DNA of 64,000 bases from Pseudomonas fluorescens (lineage in GTDB: Bacteria > Pseudomonadota > Gammaproteobacteria > Pseudomonadales > Pseudomonadaceae): the NCBI RefSeq assembly GCF_019212185.1, contig NZ_CP078138.1, forward strand, positions 5,376,501 to 5,440,500, read 5' to 3'. A program made the translations under genes and the position numbers. Positions 36,704 to 45,649 of this stretch are shown piece by piece. A model generated the notes under the pieces. That model was not told the DNA's origin, made no database searches, and was given only the letters and a program-made list of their open reading frames with translations. Every line of letters begins with the position of its first letter. Positions within the stretch are counted from its first letter, which is position 1.

Positions 36704-37222
36704 TCAGCGACCCTGCTTCAGCTGTTTGCGGTTACGCGAAACCAGCAGCGGCACCAGCACCACGATCAGCACAAAGGCCACCAAGGCCCACTGCGCCAGC
36801 GACAGGCCGAGGATCGGCGGGTAAGGCGTGGAGCAGAAACCGTCGACCTGGAAACCCAGCGGGAAAATCTTCGCCAATGGCAGGTCATCGACAATTGGCT
36901 GGAGCACGTCGATGCCGCAGCTGACCGCAGGATAGAACTGGGTATAGACGTGGTGCCCGGCCGTCGCGGCTCCCGCCAGGGCGAAGATCACCACCAGCAC
37001 TTCAAAGAAACTGATGCTGCGTCGGGTACTCATGGCCGCCCCGGCAAAGGCACTGATGGCAATCAGCAACAGCGCGTAACGTTGCAGGATGCACAACGGG
37101 CAAGGTGCCTCACCCAGAACGATCTGCATGTACAACGCCCCGCCGATCAACGCCAGGCAGATCAGCCCCAGCAACACCAGATAGCGCCGCTCACGGCCCA
37201 GGCGCATGGTTTCCTCGTTCAT
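36704..37222 (-). CDS. dsbB: Disulfide bond formation protein B
   Basis: 172 residues, four membrane helices. The first periplasmic loop has the redox pair in 'APCPLCILQRYAL' and the second loop has 'SCGIDV' and 'GFCSTPYPP'. DsbB reoxidises DsbA and passes the electrons to quinone. The start is the ATG at 37222, with an aagga ribosome-binding site 8 bases upstream; an in-frame ATG at 37243 lacks one. It is a single-gene unit downstream of cyo, sharing the quinone pool but not the operon. Confidence 0.92.
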   Translation of the reverse strand: MNEETMRLGRERRYLVLLGLICLALIGGALYMQIVLGEAPCPLCILQRYALLLIAISAFAGAAMSTRRSISFFEVLVVIFALAGAATAGHHVYTQFYPAVSCGIDVLQPIVDDLPLAKIFPLGFQVDGFCSTPYPPILGLSLAQWALVAFVLIVVLVPLLVSRNRKQLKQGR

Positions 37223-37306
37223 TCCGGTTTCCTTAGTCATCAATGCAGGTAGTGGCCTGGTGCAGATCCCTTGTGGAACTTAGATCTTTTGATTGATGCC
37301 GCCCCC

Positions 37307-37406
37307 TGTAGGAGCGAGCCTGCTCGCGATGGACTCAAAGACAGCGCATTTACTCAGGTATGACGCGTAATCGTTGACGACCATCGCGAGCAGGCTCGCT
37401 CCTACA
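37307..37406. repeat. REPIN
   Basis: Full inverted REP pair with identical arms (tgtaggagcgagcctgctcg / cgagcaggctcgctcctaca) and a 55-base loop, located upstream of dsbB. Confidence 0.9.
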
Positions 37407-37572
37407 AGGGATCTGCGTTCCAACATCAGGGAAAGGTTTTCCAGCGACAGGCAATGCCCGCCAGTGTACACGCCGCACGCAGGCATGCAGCACGCGCCGT
37501 GGTGTCGGACGTTTCGCCAGCGGCTCAACAGAAGGGAATTAACGGCAGGGGTATTAACAGCGGATTAAAGAT

Positions 37573-37610
37573 AAGGGGCTGTGGCGCCAAGTACGCGCCA
37601 ACAGCCCCTT
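37573..37610 (-). terminator. Hairpin below hmp, probable terminator
   Basis: A 15-base arm, aaggggctgtggcgc, pairs with gcgccaacagcccctt (one mismatch). The T run on the minus strand is weak (ttatcttta), so efficiency is uncertain. Confidence 0.6.
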
Positions 37611-37629
37611 GCGCATGTAGCAGCGCTGA

Positions 37630-38811
37630 TTATTCCAGCGCAGCCGCCGGACCGAAGAACTCGTAGCGGCTCTGGCTTTCCGGTACGCCCAGCGCCTTGA
37701 GGTGACGCTTGACCGCCGCCATGAAGCCTTTAGGCCCGAGGAAGTAGGCATCCAGGTCGCGTTGCTCCGGCAGCCAGTGGGCCAGTTGTTCCTGACTCAG
37801 CAGCCCGACCTTGTGCGCCGCCGGGCTGACACCGTCGTCCTCGGCATAGCAGTAGAAGCGCGTGAGTTGCGGGTGACGCTCGGCCAGTGCGTCGATCCAG
37901 TCGCGGAAGGCATGCACGCCGCCGTTGCGCGCGCAGTGGATGAAATGCACCGGGCGCTCAGTGGCCAGCGCCGCTTCGAGCATCGCCAGGGTCGGGGTGA
38001 TGCCGACACCACCACTGATCAGCACCAGCGGCTTGTCGCTGGCCGTCAGGGTGAAATCCCCGGCGGGCGGGAACAGTTGAATGCTGGCGCCGACATGGAA
38101 CTGGTCGTGCAGGTAATTTGAGGCACGGCCGCCGGCTTCGCGCTTGACGCTGATGCGGTACTGGCCGTCAGTGCCCAGGGACGATAGCGAGTAGTTGCGA
38201 CGGATCTCTTCACCGTCGAGGAACAGCTTCATGCCGATGTACTGCCCGGGCTCCGCCGCCAGGATCGGCCCCTTATCTGCCGGTTCGAAGTAGAACGAGG
38301 TAATTTCGCTGCTCTCTTCCACCCGTTTGGCCAGCTTGAACTCCCGCGCCCCGCGCCAGCCGCCGACGGCCTCGGCTTTCTGGTCATAGATTGCCGCCTC
38401 GGCACCGATCAGGATATCCGCCAGTTGGCCGTAGGCCGCGGCCCATGCGCTCATCACTTCTGGCGTGGCAATCTCGTCGCCGAGCACTTCGCTGATGGCG
38501 CGCAACAGGCAACTGCCGACAATCGGGTAGTGTTCCGGGAGGATTTGCAGGGCAACGTGCTTGTTGATGATCTTCGCCACCAGGTCACCGAGCCGGTCAA
38601 GCTGGTCGATGTGCCGGGCATACATCAGTACGCCATTGGCCAGGGCACGGGGCTGGTCGCCGCTGGCCTGATGGGCCTGGTTGAACAGCGGGCGCACTTC
38701 GGGGTACTCGGAGAGCATCATGCGGTAGAAATGGGTGATCAGGGCTTCTCCACCGCTTTCCAGCAAGGGCACGGTGGATTTGACGATGGCACGGTCTTGG
38801 GCACTAAGCAT
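37630..38811 (-). CDS. hmp: Flavohaemoglobin, nitric oxide dioxygenase
   Basis: 393 residues, the usual length. The globin domain (1-140) has the distal Tyr in 'THFYRMM' (about 29) and the proximal His in 'NKHVALQILPEHY' (about 85). The FAD domain has 'RRNYSLSS' and the NAD domain 'VLISGGVGITPTLAMLE' and 'YFLGPKGFM'. It oxidises NO to nitrate with O2 and NAD(P)H. It is divergent from the NorR/FhpR activator, with NorR-like sites and a sigma54-like promoter between, so it is almost certainly NO-induced through that regulator (as fhp/fhpR in P. aeruginosa). Confidence 0.95.
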   Translation of the reverse strand: MLSAQDRAIVKSTVPLLESGGEALITHFYRMMLSEYPEVRPLFNQAHQASGDQPRALANGVLMYARHIDQLDRLGDLVAKIINKHVALQILPEHYPIVGSCLLRAISEVLGDEIATPEVMSAWAAAYGQLADILIGAEAAIYDQKAEAVGGWRGAREFKLAKRVEESSEITSFYFEPADKGPILAAEPGQYIGMKLFLDGEEIRRNYSLSSLGTDGQYRISVKREAGGRASNYLHDQFHVGASIQLFPPAGDFTLTASDKPLVLISGGVGITPTLAMLEAALATERPVHFIHCARNGGVHAFRDWIDALAERHPQLTRFYCYAEDDGVSPAAHKVGLLSQEQLAHWLPEQRDLDAYFLGPKGFMAAVKRHLKALGVPESQSRYEFFGPAAALE

Positions 38812-38858
38812 TAGGGTGACTCCTGCACGACGGCTTTTCTAATGAGTTGCCCTTCTCT

Positions 38859-38877
38859 AATCAGCTTTCGTGCCACC
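38859..38877 (-). promoter_or_regulatory. Possible sigma54 promoter of hmp
   Basis: On the minus strand the -24 element tggcacg (38869-38875) is perfect. The -12 element reads ctgat instead of ttgca, so the near-invariant GC is GA. It is placed about 50 bases before the hmp start, downstream of the NorR-like sites, as expected. The imperfect -12 lowers confidence. Confidence 0.4.
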
Positions 38878-38916
38878 TTTAAAATCTTTATAAATCAATA
38901 GCTTAATTTTCAAGTA

Positions 38917-38972
38917 GTCATATCGACACGCCAGCATTTATAGTCATACAGACTACACGGAGTCATTATGAC
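38917..38972. promoter_or_regulatory. Three GT-N7-AC NorR-like binding sites
   Basis: gtcatatcgac (38917-38927), gtcatacagac (38943-38953) and gtcattatgac (38962-38972) all fit the NorR core GT-N7-AC; the third is a perfect gtca-n3-tgac palindrome and overlaps the regulator's ATG at 38968. Three tandem sites upstream of the target promoter is the arrangement known for NorR in E. coli. Confidence 0.75.
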
Positions 38973-40518
38973 TGCAAAAGCCTTGCTCACTACCCTGCTG
39001 CCCCTGGTCTCCGACCTGTCCCGCGAATTGCCCGAAAGCGAGCGCTATCGACGCCTGCTCGAAGCGATGCGCGCCCTGCTGCCCTGCGACGCTGCCGCTC
39101 TGTTGCGCCTGGACGGTGAGTGGCTGGTACCACTGGCCGTCGACGGCCTGAGCACCGACACCCTGGGCCGCCGCTTCAAGGTCAGCGAACACCCACGCTT
39201 AGAGGCCCTGCTGAGCAGTCCCGGGCCCACCCGCTTTGCCGCCGACAGCGACCTTCCGGACCCCTACGACGGTCTGGTGGATGGCCTGCACGAGCATCTG
39301 GAAGTCCACGACTGCATGGGTTGCCCGCTGTTTATCGATGAGCGCCCCTGGGGCCTGCTGACTCTCGATGCGCTGGACCCGGAACGCTTCGAGTCGATCG
39401 AGCTGGACGCCCTGCACGCCTTTGCCAGCCTCGCCGCCGCCACGGTCAACGCCGCCGAGCGCATCGAACGCCTGGCCAACCGGGTCGAGGACGAGCATCA
39501 GCGCGCCGAGGTCTATCGCCAGGCCAGCGGCCAGTTGCAGCGCGAAATGATCGGCCAGAGCAAAGCCCACAAACGCCTGGTGGAAGAGATCGACCTGGTC
39601 GGTGGCAGCGACCTGACGGTGTTGATTACCGGCGAAACCGGGGTCGGCAAGGAGTTGGTCGCCCAGGCTATTCATGCCGCCTCAAAGCGTGCCGACAAGC
39701 CGATCATCAGCCTCAACTGCGCGGCGCTGCCCGATACCCTGGTCGAAAGCGAGCTGTTCGGCCATGTCCGTGGCGCCTTCACCGGCGCCACCAGCGAGCG
39801 GCGCGGCAAATTCGAACTGGCCAATGGCGGCACGCTGTTTCTGGATGAGGTCGGCGAGCTGTCGCTGACGGTCCAGGCCAAGTTGCTGCGGGTGCTGCAG
39901 AGCGGCCAATTGCAACGCCTGGGTTCGGACCGCGAGCATCAGGTCGACGTGCGCCTGATCGCCGCCACCAACCGCGACCTGGCCGAAGAAGTGCGCAGTG
40001 GCCGTTACCGCGCCGACTTCTACCACCGTCTCAGCGTCTACCCGTTGCGAGTGCCGGCGCTGCGTGATCGAGGGCGCGACGTGCTGCTGCTCAGCGGCTA
40101 CTTTCTCGAGCAGAACCGCTCGCGCATGGGCCTCAACAGCCTGCGGCTGACCAGCGATGCCCAGGCGGCGCTGCTGGCCTATGGCTGGCCGGGCAATGTC
40201 CGCGAGCTGGAACACCTGATCGGCCGCAGCGCGCTGAAAGCCTTGGGCAATGCTCGCGAACGGCCAAAGATTCTCAGCCTCAGTACCGCTGACCTGGATC
40301 TGCCCCATGACACATTGCCGGCGTCGCCGTTGTCCGAAGCGCCCGCTCCGGTGAATAAGGTCACCGGCGATTTACGCCAGGCCACCGAGCATTATCAACG
40401 GCAATTGATCAGCGCCTGCCTGGAGCGCCACCAGCACAACTGGGCCAGCGCCGCCCGAGAACTGGGCCTGGACCGGGCGAACCTGGGGCGCATGGCCAAG
40501 CGGTTGGGGTTGAAATGA
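38968..40518 (+). CDS. norR: NO-responsive sigma54-dependent activator (NorR/FhpR)
   Basis: 516 residues: N-terminal GAF domain (about 20-170) that binds NO through a non-haem iron, central AAA+ domain with Walker A 'GETGVGKE', the sigma54-contact 'GAFTGA' and 'GTLFLDEVGELS', and a C-terminal Fis-type HTH ('NWASAARELGLDRANLGRMAKRLG' region). It activates hmp, encoded divergently 156 bases away. In P. aeruginosa the orthologue is FhpR. A NorR-like site covers its own start codon, suggesting autoregulation. Confidence 0.94.
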   Translation: MTAKALLTTLLPLVSDLSRELPESERYRRLLEAMRALLPCDAAALLRLDGEWLVPLAVDGLSTDTLGRRFKVSEHPRLEALLSSPGPTRFAADSDLPDPYDGLVDGLHEHLEVHDCMGCPLFIDERPWGLLTLDALDPERFESIELDALHAFASLAAATVNAAERIERLANRVEDEHQRAEVYRQASGQLQREMIGQSKAHKRLVEEIDLVGGSDLTVLITGETGVGKELVAQAIHAASKRADKPIISLNCAALPDTLVESELFGHVRGAFTGATSERRGKFELANGGTLFLDEVGELSLTVQAKLLRVLQSGQLQRLGSDREHQVDVRLIAATNRDLAEEVRSGRYRADFYHRLSVYPLRVPALRDRGRDVLLLSGYFLEQNRSRMGLNSLRLTSDAQAALLAYGWPGNVRELEHLIGRSALKALGNARERPKILSLSTADLDLPHDTLPASPLSEAPAPVNKVTGDLRQATEHYQRQLISACLERHQHNWASAARELGLDRANLGRMAKRLGLK

Positions 40519-40528
40519 TTTTCCGACC

Positions 40529-40638
40529 TGTAGGAGCCAGCTCCCGCTTGCGGCTGGCCGGCGAAGGCGACGGACCTGCCACACCGTGGTGACTGGTTCG
40601 CGGCGTTGCGGCGTGCCGAAAAGCCAGCGCCTACAGGG
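40529..40638. repeat. Degenerate palindromic repeat of a different type
   Basis: tgtaggagccagctcccgcttgcggctggccggcg begins a GC-rich imperfect palindrome ending gccagcgcctacaggg. The arms differ from the REP family elsewhere (gccagct in place of gcgagcc), so it looks like a second, related repeat class. It fills the 200-base gap between norR and cheV. Confidence 0.5.
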
Positions 40639-40718
40639 GATGGATGTGCCGAGTTATTGGCTAAAGCCAGCCCCTCACAGGTCGATAACCTGATACCAGC
40701 GTTCCACAGAAGGTTTTT

Positions 40719-41621
40719 ATGTCCACAACCAAAGCCCGCGCAGATTCCCTATCGCTTCTGCTGTTTACCTTGCGCAGCGGCAAGCTAATGGCGATCAACC
40801 TGCTGAAAGTCAGTGAAATCATCCCCTGCCCGCCCCTCACCCGGTTGCCGGATTCCCACCCGCACGTCAAAGGCATCGCCACCTTGCGCGGCAACTCGCT
40901 GTCGGTGATTGATCTGAGCCGGGCGATTGGCGAGCGTCCGTTGGTGGACCCCGACGGCGGCTGCCTGATCGTCACCGAAGTCAGCCGCTCCAGGCAGGGC
41001 CTGCATGTGCAGGCGGTGAGCAAGATCGTGCACTGCCTGACGTCGGACATTCGCCCGCCGCCCTACGGCTCCGGCGGCGTGCGTTCGTACATCACTGGCG
41101 TGACCTCGGTCGACGGTACCCTGGTGCAAGTCCTCGATATCGAAAAAGTCATCCATGGCATCGCTCCGGCGCCGCTGGAAAACGCGCCTACCGAATTGAG
41201 CATGGAAGAGGCCGAATTGCTCGGTAACGCGCGGATTCTGGTGGTCGATGACAGCCAGGTGGCGCTGCAACAATCGGTGCACACCCTGCGCAACCTCGGC
41301 CTGGAGTGCCATACCGCGCGCAGCGCCCGGGAAGCCATCGACTGCCTGCTGGACCTGCAGGGCACTGCGCAGCAAATCAACCTGATTGTCTCGGACATCG
41401 AGATGTCCGAGATGGACGGCTACGCCTTCACCCGCACCCTGCGCGAAACCCCGGATTTCGCCCATCTCTACGTGTTGCTGCACACCTCACTGGACAGCGC
41501 GATGAACAGTGAGAAGGCTCGCTTGTCCGGCGCCAACGCACTGCTGACCAAATTCTCCTCGCCTGAACTCACTCAGTGCCTGATCACCGCCGCCAAAGCG
41601 GTGGCACAGCAGGGCGCTTGA
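40719..41621 (+). CDS. CheV-type chemotaxis coupling protein
   Basis: 300 residues. A CheW domain (about 1-155, 'LLLFTLRSGKLMAINLLKVSEII', 'PHVKGIATLRGNSLSVIDLS') is fused to a receiver domain (about 170-295) with 'ILVVDDS' and the phospho-acceptor Asp in 'LIVSDIEMSEMDGYAF'. CheV couples chemoreceptors to CheA and adapts by phosphorylation. Several CheV copies are normal in Pseudomonas; this one stands apart from the main che cluster. The downstream GNAT gene starts 3 bases after its stop. Confidence 0.9.
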   Translation: MSTTKARADSLSLLLFTLRSGKLMAINLLKVSEIIPCPPLTRLPDSHPHVKGIATLRGNSLSVIDLSRAIGERPLVDPDGGCLIVTEVSRSRQGLHVQAVSKIVHCLTSDIRPPPYGSGGVRSYITGVTSVDGTLVQVLDIEKVIHGIAPAPLENAPTELSMEEAELLGNARILVVDDSQVALQQSVHTLRNLGLECHTARSAREAIDCLLDLQGTAQQINLIVSDIEMSEMDGYAFTRTLRETPDFAHLYVLLHTSLDSAMNSEKARLSGANALLTKFSSPELTQCLITAAKAVAQQGA

Positions 41622-41624
41622 GCC

Positions 41625-42107
41625 ATGGGCGAGGCCTGGTGCCTGCTGCTGCGACGTGATTTGCGCAATGTTCTGCCGAACGCTGAGTGGCCGGTGGGCA
41701 TCAACCTGAGCACTTATCAACCGGCCCAGGCGGCGGCTGTCCATCAGTTACTGAAAGCCGGCTACCAAAATGGCGGCGGCAGCGTGCCGGCCCTGGACGA
41801 CTGGCGCGAGCGCTTCGAGCGTGACGCCGAATACGATCCGCAGTTGTGCTTTATCGCGGCGGACAGTCAGGGCATCGTCGGGGCGATCCAGTGCTGGACC
41901 AGCGCCTTCATCCACCACCTAGTGGTGCATCCACGCGCCCAGGGCCGGGGCCTGGGGTGGGCATTGCTGCTACACGGGTTCGATGTATTTCAACAAAGGC
42001 GCGAAGGTTATGTCGACCTGAAGGTCATGGAAGACAACCATCGGGCACGGCGGTTGTACGAAAAGGCTGGCATGTATGTAGTCCACCGAGAATTGCTGGT
42101 GGATTGA
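41625..42107 (+). CDS. GNAT-family N-acetyltransferase
   Basis: 160 residues. The acetyl-CoA motif A is 'IHHLVVHPRAQGRGLGWALL' (with Q-G-R-G-L-G) and motif B 'VMEDNHRARRLYEKAGM', typical of Acetyltransf_1 proteins. The acceptor is unknown. It probably shares a transcript with cheV, 3 bases upstream, but a functional tie to chemotaxis is not evident. Confidence 0.85.
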   Translation: MGEAWCLLLRRDLRNVLPNAEWPVGINLSTYQPAQAAAVHQLLKAGYQNGGGSVPALDDWRERFERDAEYDPQLCFIAADSQGIVGAIQCWTSAFIHHLVVHPRAQGRGLGWALLLHGFDVFQQRREGYVDLKVMEDNHRARRLYEKAGMYVVHRELLVD

Positions 42108-42160
42108 AGGTGTTCGGTAAAACCGTCGCGAAGTATCCGGCATACTCCGGTACCTCTTTT

Positions 42161-42275
42161 TGTAGGAGCGAGCCTGCTCGCGAAAAGCCAAAGGGCGCCG
42201 CGTACATTCAGGATTTTCGCGTGATCGTTGGCGTTTTTCGCGAGCAGTCGAGCCTCGACCGGCTGCTCCTACCAG
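42161..42275. repeat. REPIN with a long loop
   Basis: A full left arm (tgtaggagcgagcctgctcg) and a partly rearranged right arm (cgagcagtcgagcctcgacc...gctcctacc). It lies just upstream of the small exported protein. Confidence 0.75.
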
Positions 42276-42301
42276 AACAAACACAACTGCGGAGCCACAC
42301 C

Positions 42302-42628
42302 ATGAAAAACCCCGCCCTGCTCTTCCTCACCCTGACCAGCCTCGCCACCCAGGCCCACGCCTCCAGCCCCGATGCCTGGGCCGCCTTCGACAAAGCCGTG
42401 CTCGCCAGTTGCACCAAGGCCAGCCAACTGAGCCACGTCAAACCGGTAGGCAACGCCGCGCAGTTCGATGATCGAGTCGGCTATACCGCGATGCTGCTGC
42501 AAGGCCAGTACCCGCAGAAACACATGAAGGGCCAGACCGGAACCGAGCTGTGCCTGTATCACAAGAAAAGCAAAACCGCCTACGTGACTGAGTGGGACTC
42601 GGTGCGGGCGACCGGCAAAGGTCAGTGA
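42302..42628 (+). CDS. Small exported protein, 108 aa, function unknown
   Basis: A signal peptide (M-K-N then 'ALLFLTLTSLATQAHA', cleavage after about residue 20) precedes a mature domain of about 88 residues with two cysteines ('LASCTKASQL', 'ELCLYHKKSK') that could form a disulfide. I do not recognise the family by name. A good ribosome-binding region (gcggagc) precedes the ATG. It stands alone between a REPIN and a convergent regulator. Confidence 0.7.
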   Translation: MKNPALLFLTLTSLATQAHASSPDAWAAFDKAVLASCTKASQLSHVKPVGNAAQFDDRVGYTAMLLQGQYPQKHMKGQTGTELCLYHKKSKTAYVTEWDSVRATGKGQ

Positions 42629-42700
42629 CTGACGCGTTTTTCGATAGGCCGGGTCAGGTGAGCCTTGCCACGTCTTGAGCAGGCTCTCCAGTCGGCCTCG

Positions 42701-43396
42701 TCAGACCTCCAACTGGATATCGAACGCACTCGCCAGACGCTTGCGTCCTTTGGCTGTGACGGTCAATGCACGAGAGTCCAGGGCGCGCACAACCCATTTT
42801 TCCCGCACCATATGGCCCAGCAGCGCCGCGCCTAACGTGCCGCCGACATGGGCGCAGCGCTGGCTCCAATCCAGACAGGGATAAGCAAACCGGCGCCGCG
42901 TCGGGGTATCGGCAGAAAGGTCCATCCCCATTCGGGTCAGGCGCTCGATGCCCTTGGGGGTCAGGCCATAGTCACCTTGCTCCTGGTACATCCACTCGCC
43001 CGCCAACAAGGCATCATGCAACAGGACCCCGACCTCCCCGGCCAAATGGTCATAACAGGTACGGGCGTGGCGCAGATGACACGGCGTGGAGGGTTTGAAT
43101 ACTGGCGACTCGAACGAAGTGAGCGACAGCAGTCCTTCCAACGCCTTGGCAACATCGGCGCTCGCCAGTTGGAAGTACCGATGTTTTCCCTGGGAAACCA
43201 GCGTCACCAGCCCTTGCTCCAACAACTTCTGAAAATGACTGGATGCCGTGGAAGGACTCTTCTGCGCGACTACTGCCAGTTCGGTGGCCGTACGGGCCCG
43301 ACCATCCAGCAAGCAGCACAACATTCGCGCCCTGGCCGGATCGGCAATCGCCGCCGCGACGTTGGCCAGACGCAACTCGGATTGCTCGACATCCAT
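42701..43396 (-). CDS. ArsR-family transcriptional regulator
   Basis: 231 residues. An N-terminal winged helix ('IADPARARMLCCLLDGRARTATELA', 'SPSTASSHFQKLLEQGLV') is followed by a long C-terminal extension with four cysteines, about twice the size of a simple ArsR. There is no arsenic-type C-x-C-x2-C in the alpha-3 helix. It is divergent from an MFS transporter, start codons 70 bases apart, so it probably represses it. A ttcga/tcgaa inverted repeat (43399-43414) lies directly before its start and is a candidate operator. Confidence 0.85.
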   Translation of the reverse strand: MDVEQSELRLANVAAAIADPARARMLCCLLDGRARTATELAVVAQKSPSTASSHFQKLLEQGLVTLVSQGKHRYFQLASADVAKALEGLLSLTSFESPVFKPSTPCHLRHARTCYDHLAGEVGVLLHDALLAGEWMYQEQGDYGLTPKGIERLTRMGMDLSADTPTRRRFAYPCLDWSQRCAHVGGTLGAALLGHMVREKWVVRALDSRALTVTAKGRKRLASAFDIQLEV

Positions 43397-43398
43397 TA

Positions 43399-43414
43399 TT
43401 CGATACTCCTCGAA
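43399..43414. promoter_or_regulatory. Candidate operator between arsR-like gene and MFS gene
   Basis: ttcga and tcgaa form a perfect 5-base inverted repeat with a 6-base spacer, 3 bases from the regulator ATG. Short, so chance is possible. Confidence 0.3.
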
Positions 43415-43466
43415 GTGAGACGTTATCCGCCAGCATAACCTATGGCTCAACATGGAGGAGATGGCG

Positions 43467-44717
43467 ATGAAGAACTCGGCTTTTTTTGGACAAACCGTAC
43501 TGAGGTGTACGTTCATCCTGGCATTGGTCGGCTGGGGCGTGGGGTTTTACGGGCCGCCTATTTACATGCAGGCCGTGATGGACCGTACAGGCTGGCCAAT
43601 CACACTGGTATCGACTGCCGTCACCCTGCACTTTCTCAGCGGCACAGTGGTCATCGCCAACCTGCCGCGGATGTATGCCCGTTTCGGAGTGCCTGTCGTT
43701 ACGTTGCTGGGCAGTATCACTCTGGGCGTCGGGGTGAATCTCTGGGCTCAGGCCAACCAACCGTGGGTGCTGAATGCCGGCGCACTCTATTCGGGCATTG
43801 GCTGGGTGACACTGGGAGCCACCGCCGTTAATACCTTGATCGCCCCGTGGTACATCAAGGAGCGTCCCAAGGCCTTGGGCAAGGCGTACAACGGTGCCAG
43901 CCTGGGCGGGGTGATTTTCTCGCCCTTGTGGGTGTTCCTGATTGAACGCTTCGGCTTTGGCATGGCGGCGTTGGTGATCAGCCTGATGGCAGTGGTGCTG
44001 ATGGGCACCCTCGCCTTTCTGGTCTTCAACAAAACCCCGCAAAGCCTGGGGCAACATCCCGACAACGCAGTATCACTGGAACCCAGCGCAACCACCGCCA
44101 ACGCCGCGCCCTGGACTGCCGCACAGACGCTCAAGTCAGCGAAGTTTCGCTCCCTGGCGGCCGGTATGTCGCTGGGCCTGTTCGCGCAGATAGGCTTGAT
44201 CGCTCACCTGTATTCGATCCTGGCGGGACGCATGGGTGCCCAGGACGCCTCCTTCGCCATGGGTCTTGCCACCGCCAGCGCAATGGGCGGTCGATTCATT
44301 GCTGCTCGCCTGATGAGCCGGGGCGTCGACCGTCGTCAATTGGCCTGCCTCGGCTACGCGATCCAGATGAGCGGAACGCTGATGCTGCTTGGCCTGGACA
44401 GTCACCCGGCGGTAGCCTGGGTGGCGGTGCTGCTGATTGGCTCAGGCATCGGCAACGCCACCTCCCTGCCACCGCTGATCGCACAGACCGAGTTCAGCCG
44501 CGAACAAACCGCCAAGGTGATCGCGCTAATGGTGGCAATCAGTCAAGCCACTTACGCCTTCGCCCCGGCGTCCTTCGGACTCATACGTGCAAGCCTCTCC
44601 AACCCCGGCGAGGCAATCGTCGCCCTCGTTATGGCCGCCGTAATAGTCCAAACACTGGCCATCCTGTCGTTCTATCTCGGTTCGACCACGCGCCCACTGG
44701 GCAAAGCGCTCTATTAA
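43467..44717 (+). CDS. MFS transporter
   Basis: 416 residues with about twelve membrane helices in two halves and a central loop near 200-225. The ATG at 43467 has an ideal ggagg site 8 bases upstream; in-frame ATGs at 43452 and 43461 overlap that site and are less likely. The N-terminal 'GWGVGFYGPPIYMQAV' resembles the monocarboxylate/oxalate-formate antiporter branch of the MFS. The cargo is not known. Regulation is probably by the divergent ArsR-type gene. Confidence 0.87.
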   Translation: MKNSAFFGQTVLRCTFILALVGWGVGFYGPPIYMQAVMDRTGWPITLVSTAVTLHFLSGTVVIANLPRMYARFGVPVVTLLGSITLGVGVNLWAQANQPWVLNAGALYSGIGWVTLGATAVNTLIAPWYIKERPKALGKAYNGASLGGVIFSPLWVFLIERFGFGMAALVISLMAVVLMGTLAFLVFNKTPQSLGQHPDNAVSLEPSATTANAAPWTAAQTLKSAKFRSLAAGMSLGLFAQIGLIAHLYSILAGRMGAQDASFAMGLATASAMGGRFIAARLMSRGVDRRQLACLGYAIQMSGTLMLLGLDSHPAVAWVAVLLIGSGIGNATSLPPLIAQTEFSREQTAKVIALMVAISQATYAFAPASFGLIRASLSNPGEAIVALVMAAVIVQTLAILSFYLGSTTRPLGKALY

Positions 44718-44813
44718 CCTATCGGCAGCCTGCTGGAAAATGGCGCACTCCTTGCTTCGTGGCCGTCCCCTGCGATGGTTTTCCGTCATCGCTGATACGT
44801 GGCCGGCTTTTCC

Positions 44814-45563
44814 ATGAACACGAAGTTTTCCTGTGTAGGTTGCGGTAAGTGCTGCAGTGACCACCATGTACCCCTGACCCTCGCCGAAGCGCGGATGTGG
44901 GCCGCAGACGGCGGTGCCGTGATCGTGCTGGTGGAGGGTTTTCTGAGTAATGGCCTGGGCTTGCCAACCGAACAGCGCGAGCATGCGCAACGGCGCTCGG
45001 TGGCGGTGCCCAGTGGCGCAGCCAAGGCCTACGTGACGATCACCTTTGCCGCGTTCAACCCTGGACGCTGCCGGAATCTTGACGAGGAAAACCTTTGTCG
45101 GATTTATGAGCGGCGACCGCTGGTGTGTCGGATCTATCCGATGGAAATCAATCCGCATATTCCGCTGAACCCCGGCGCCAAGGACTGTCCACCGGAGTCG
45201 TGGGAGCGGGGTCCTGAATTGATTGTCGGTGGTCAATTGGCTGATCTGGAGTTGGCGAGCCTAATCGAACAGTCGCGCCAGGCCGACCGTGATGACATTC
45301 GAATCAAGGAAGCACTCTGCCGGCGATTGGGGATTCGCACCAGTGCGCTCAAAGGCGACGGTTTTACCGCGTACTTACCGGACATGACGGCATTTGCCCA
45401 GGCGCTGGAACAGGCTCAGGCAGATGCGTCAGTGGATGCGGTCGAGGAGTGGCAGTTTCATGTCTCGGGCGACAGTGTCGCCGAACAGATGCAGGCCGCC
45501 GGGGCGTGGTGGACCGTGGAACAACCGCAGACTTACGCGTTTATTTCATTGCGTGCGGCGTGA
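44814..45563 (+). CDS. YkgJ-family cysteine cluster protein
   Basis: 249 residues. The N-terminus has C-x2-C-x2-C-C (C7, C10, C13, C14), followed by 'GRCRNLDEENLCRIYERRPLVCRIYP' spacing with three more cysteines, the signature of the CxxCxxCC (UPF0153) family that probably binds zinc or an iron-sulfur cluster. The C-terminal half is variable. The biochemical role of the family is unsettled. It may be co-transcribed with the MFS gene 96 bases upstream. Confidence 0.82.
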   Translation: MNTKFSCVGCGKCCSDHHVPLTLAEARMWAADGGAVIVLVEGFLSNGLGLPTEQREHAQRRSVAVPSGAAKAYVTITFAAFNPGRCRNLDEENLCRIYERRPLVCRIYPMEINPHIPLNPGAKDCPPESWERGPELIVGGQLADLELASLIEQSRQADRDDIRIKEALCRRLGIRTSALKGDGFTAYLPDMTAFAQALEQAQADASVDAVEEWQFHVSGDSVAEQMQAAGAWWTVEQPQTYAFISLRAA

Positions 45564-45649
45564 TCCTTATGGCCGCCTACGGCGGATCGTCGGAACGCCG
45601 CCCGGAGTGAGCCTGCTCCCACAGGGCGTCAGCGGAGTTTCAGCAGGAC

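Larger units (their letters stand above)
37223..37629. other. Intergenic region between dsbB and hmp
   Basis: 407 bases, containing the REPIN and the hmp terminator hairpin listed separately. The rest (37410-37570) should hold the dsbB promoter, but I see no clear boxes and no small gene. Confidence 0.5.
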
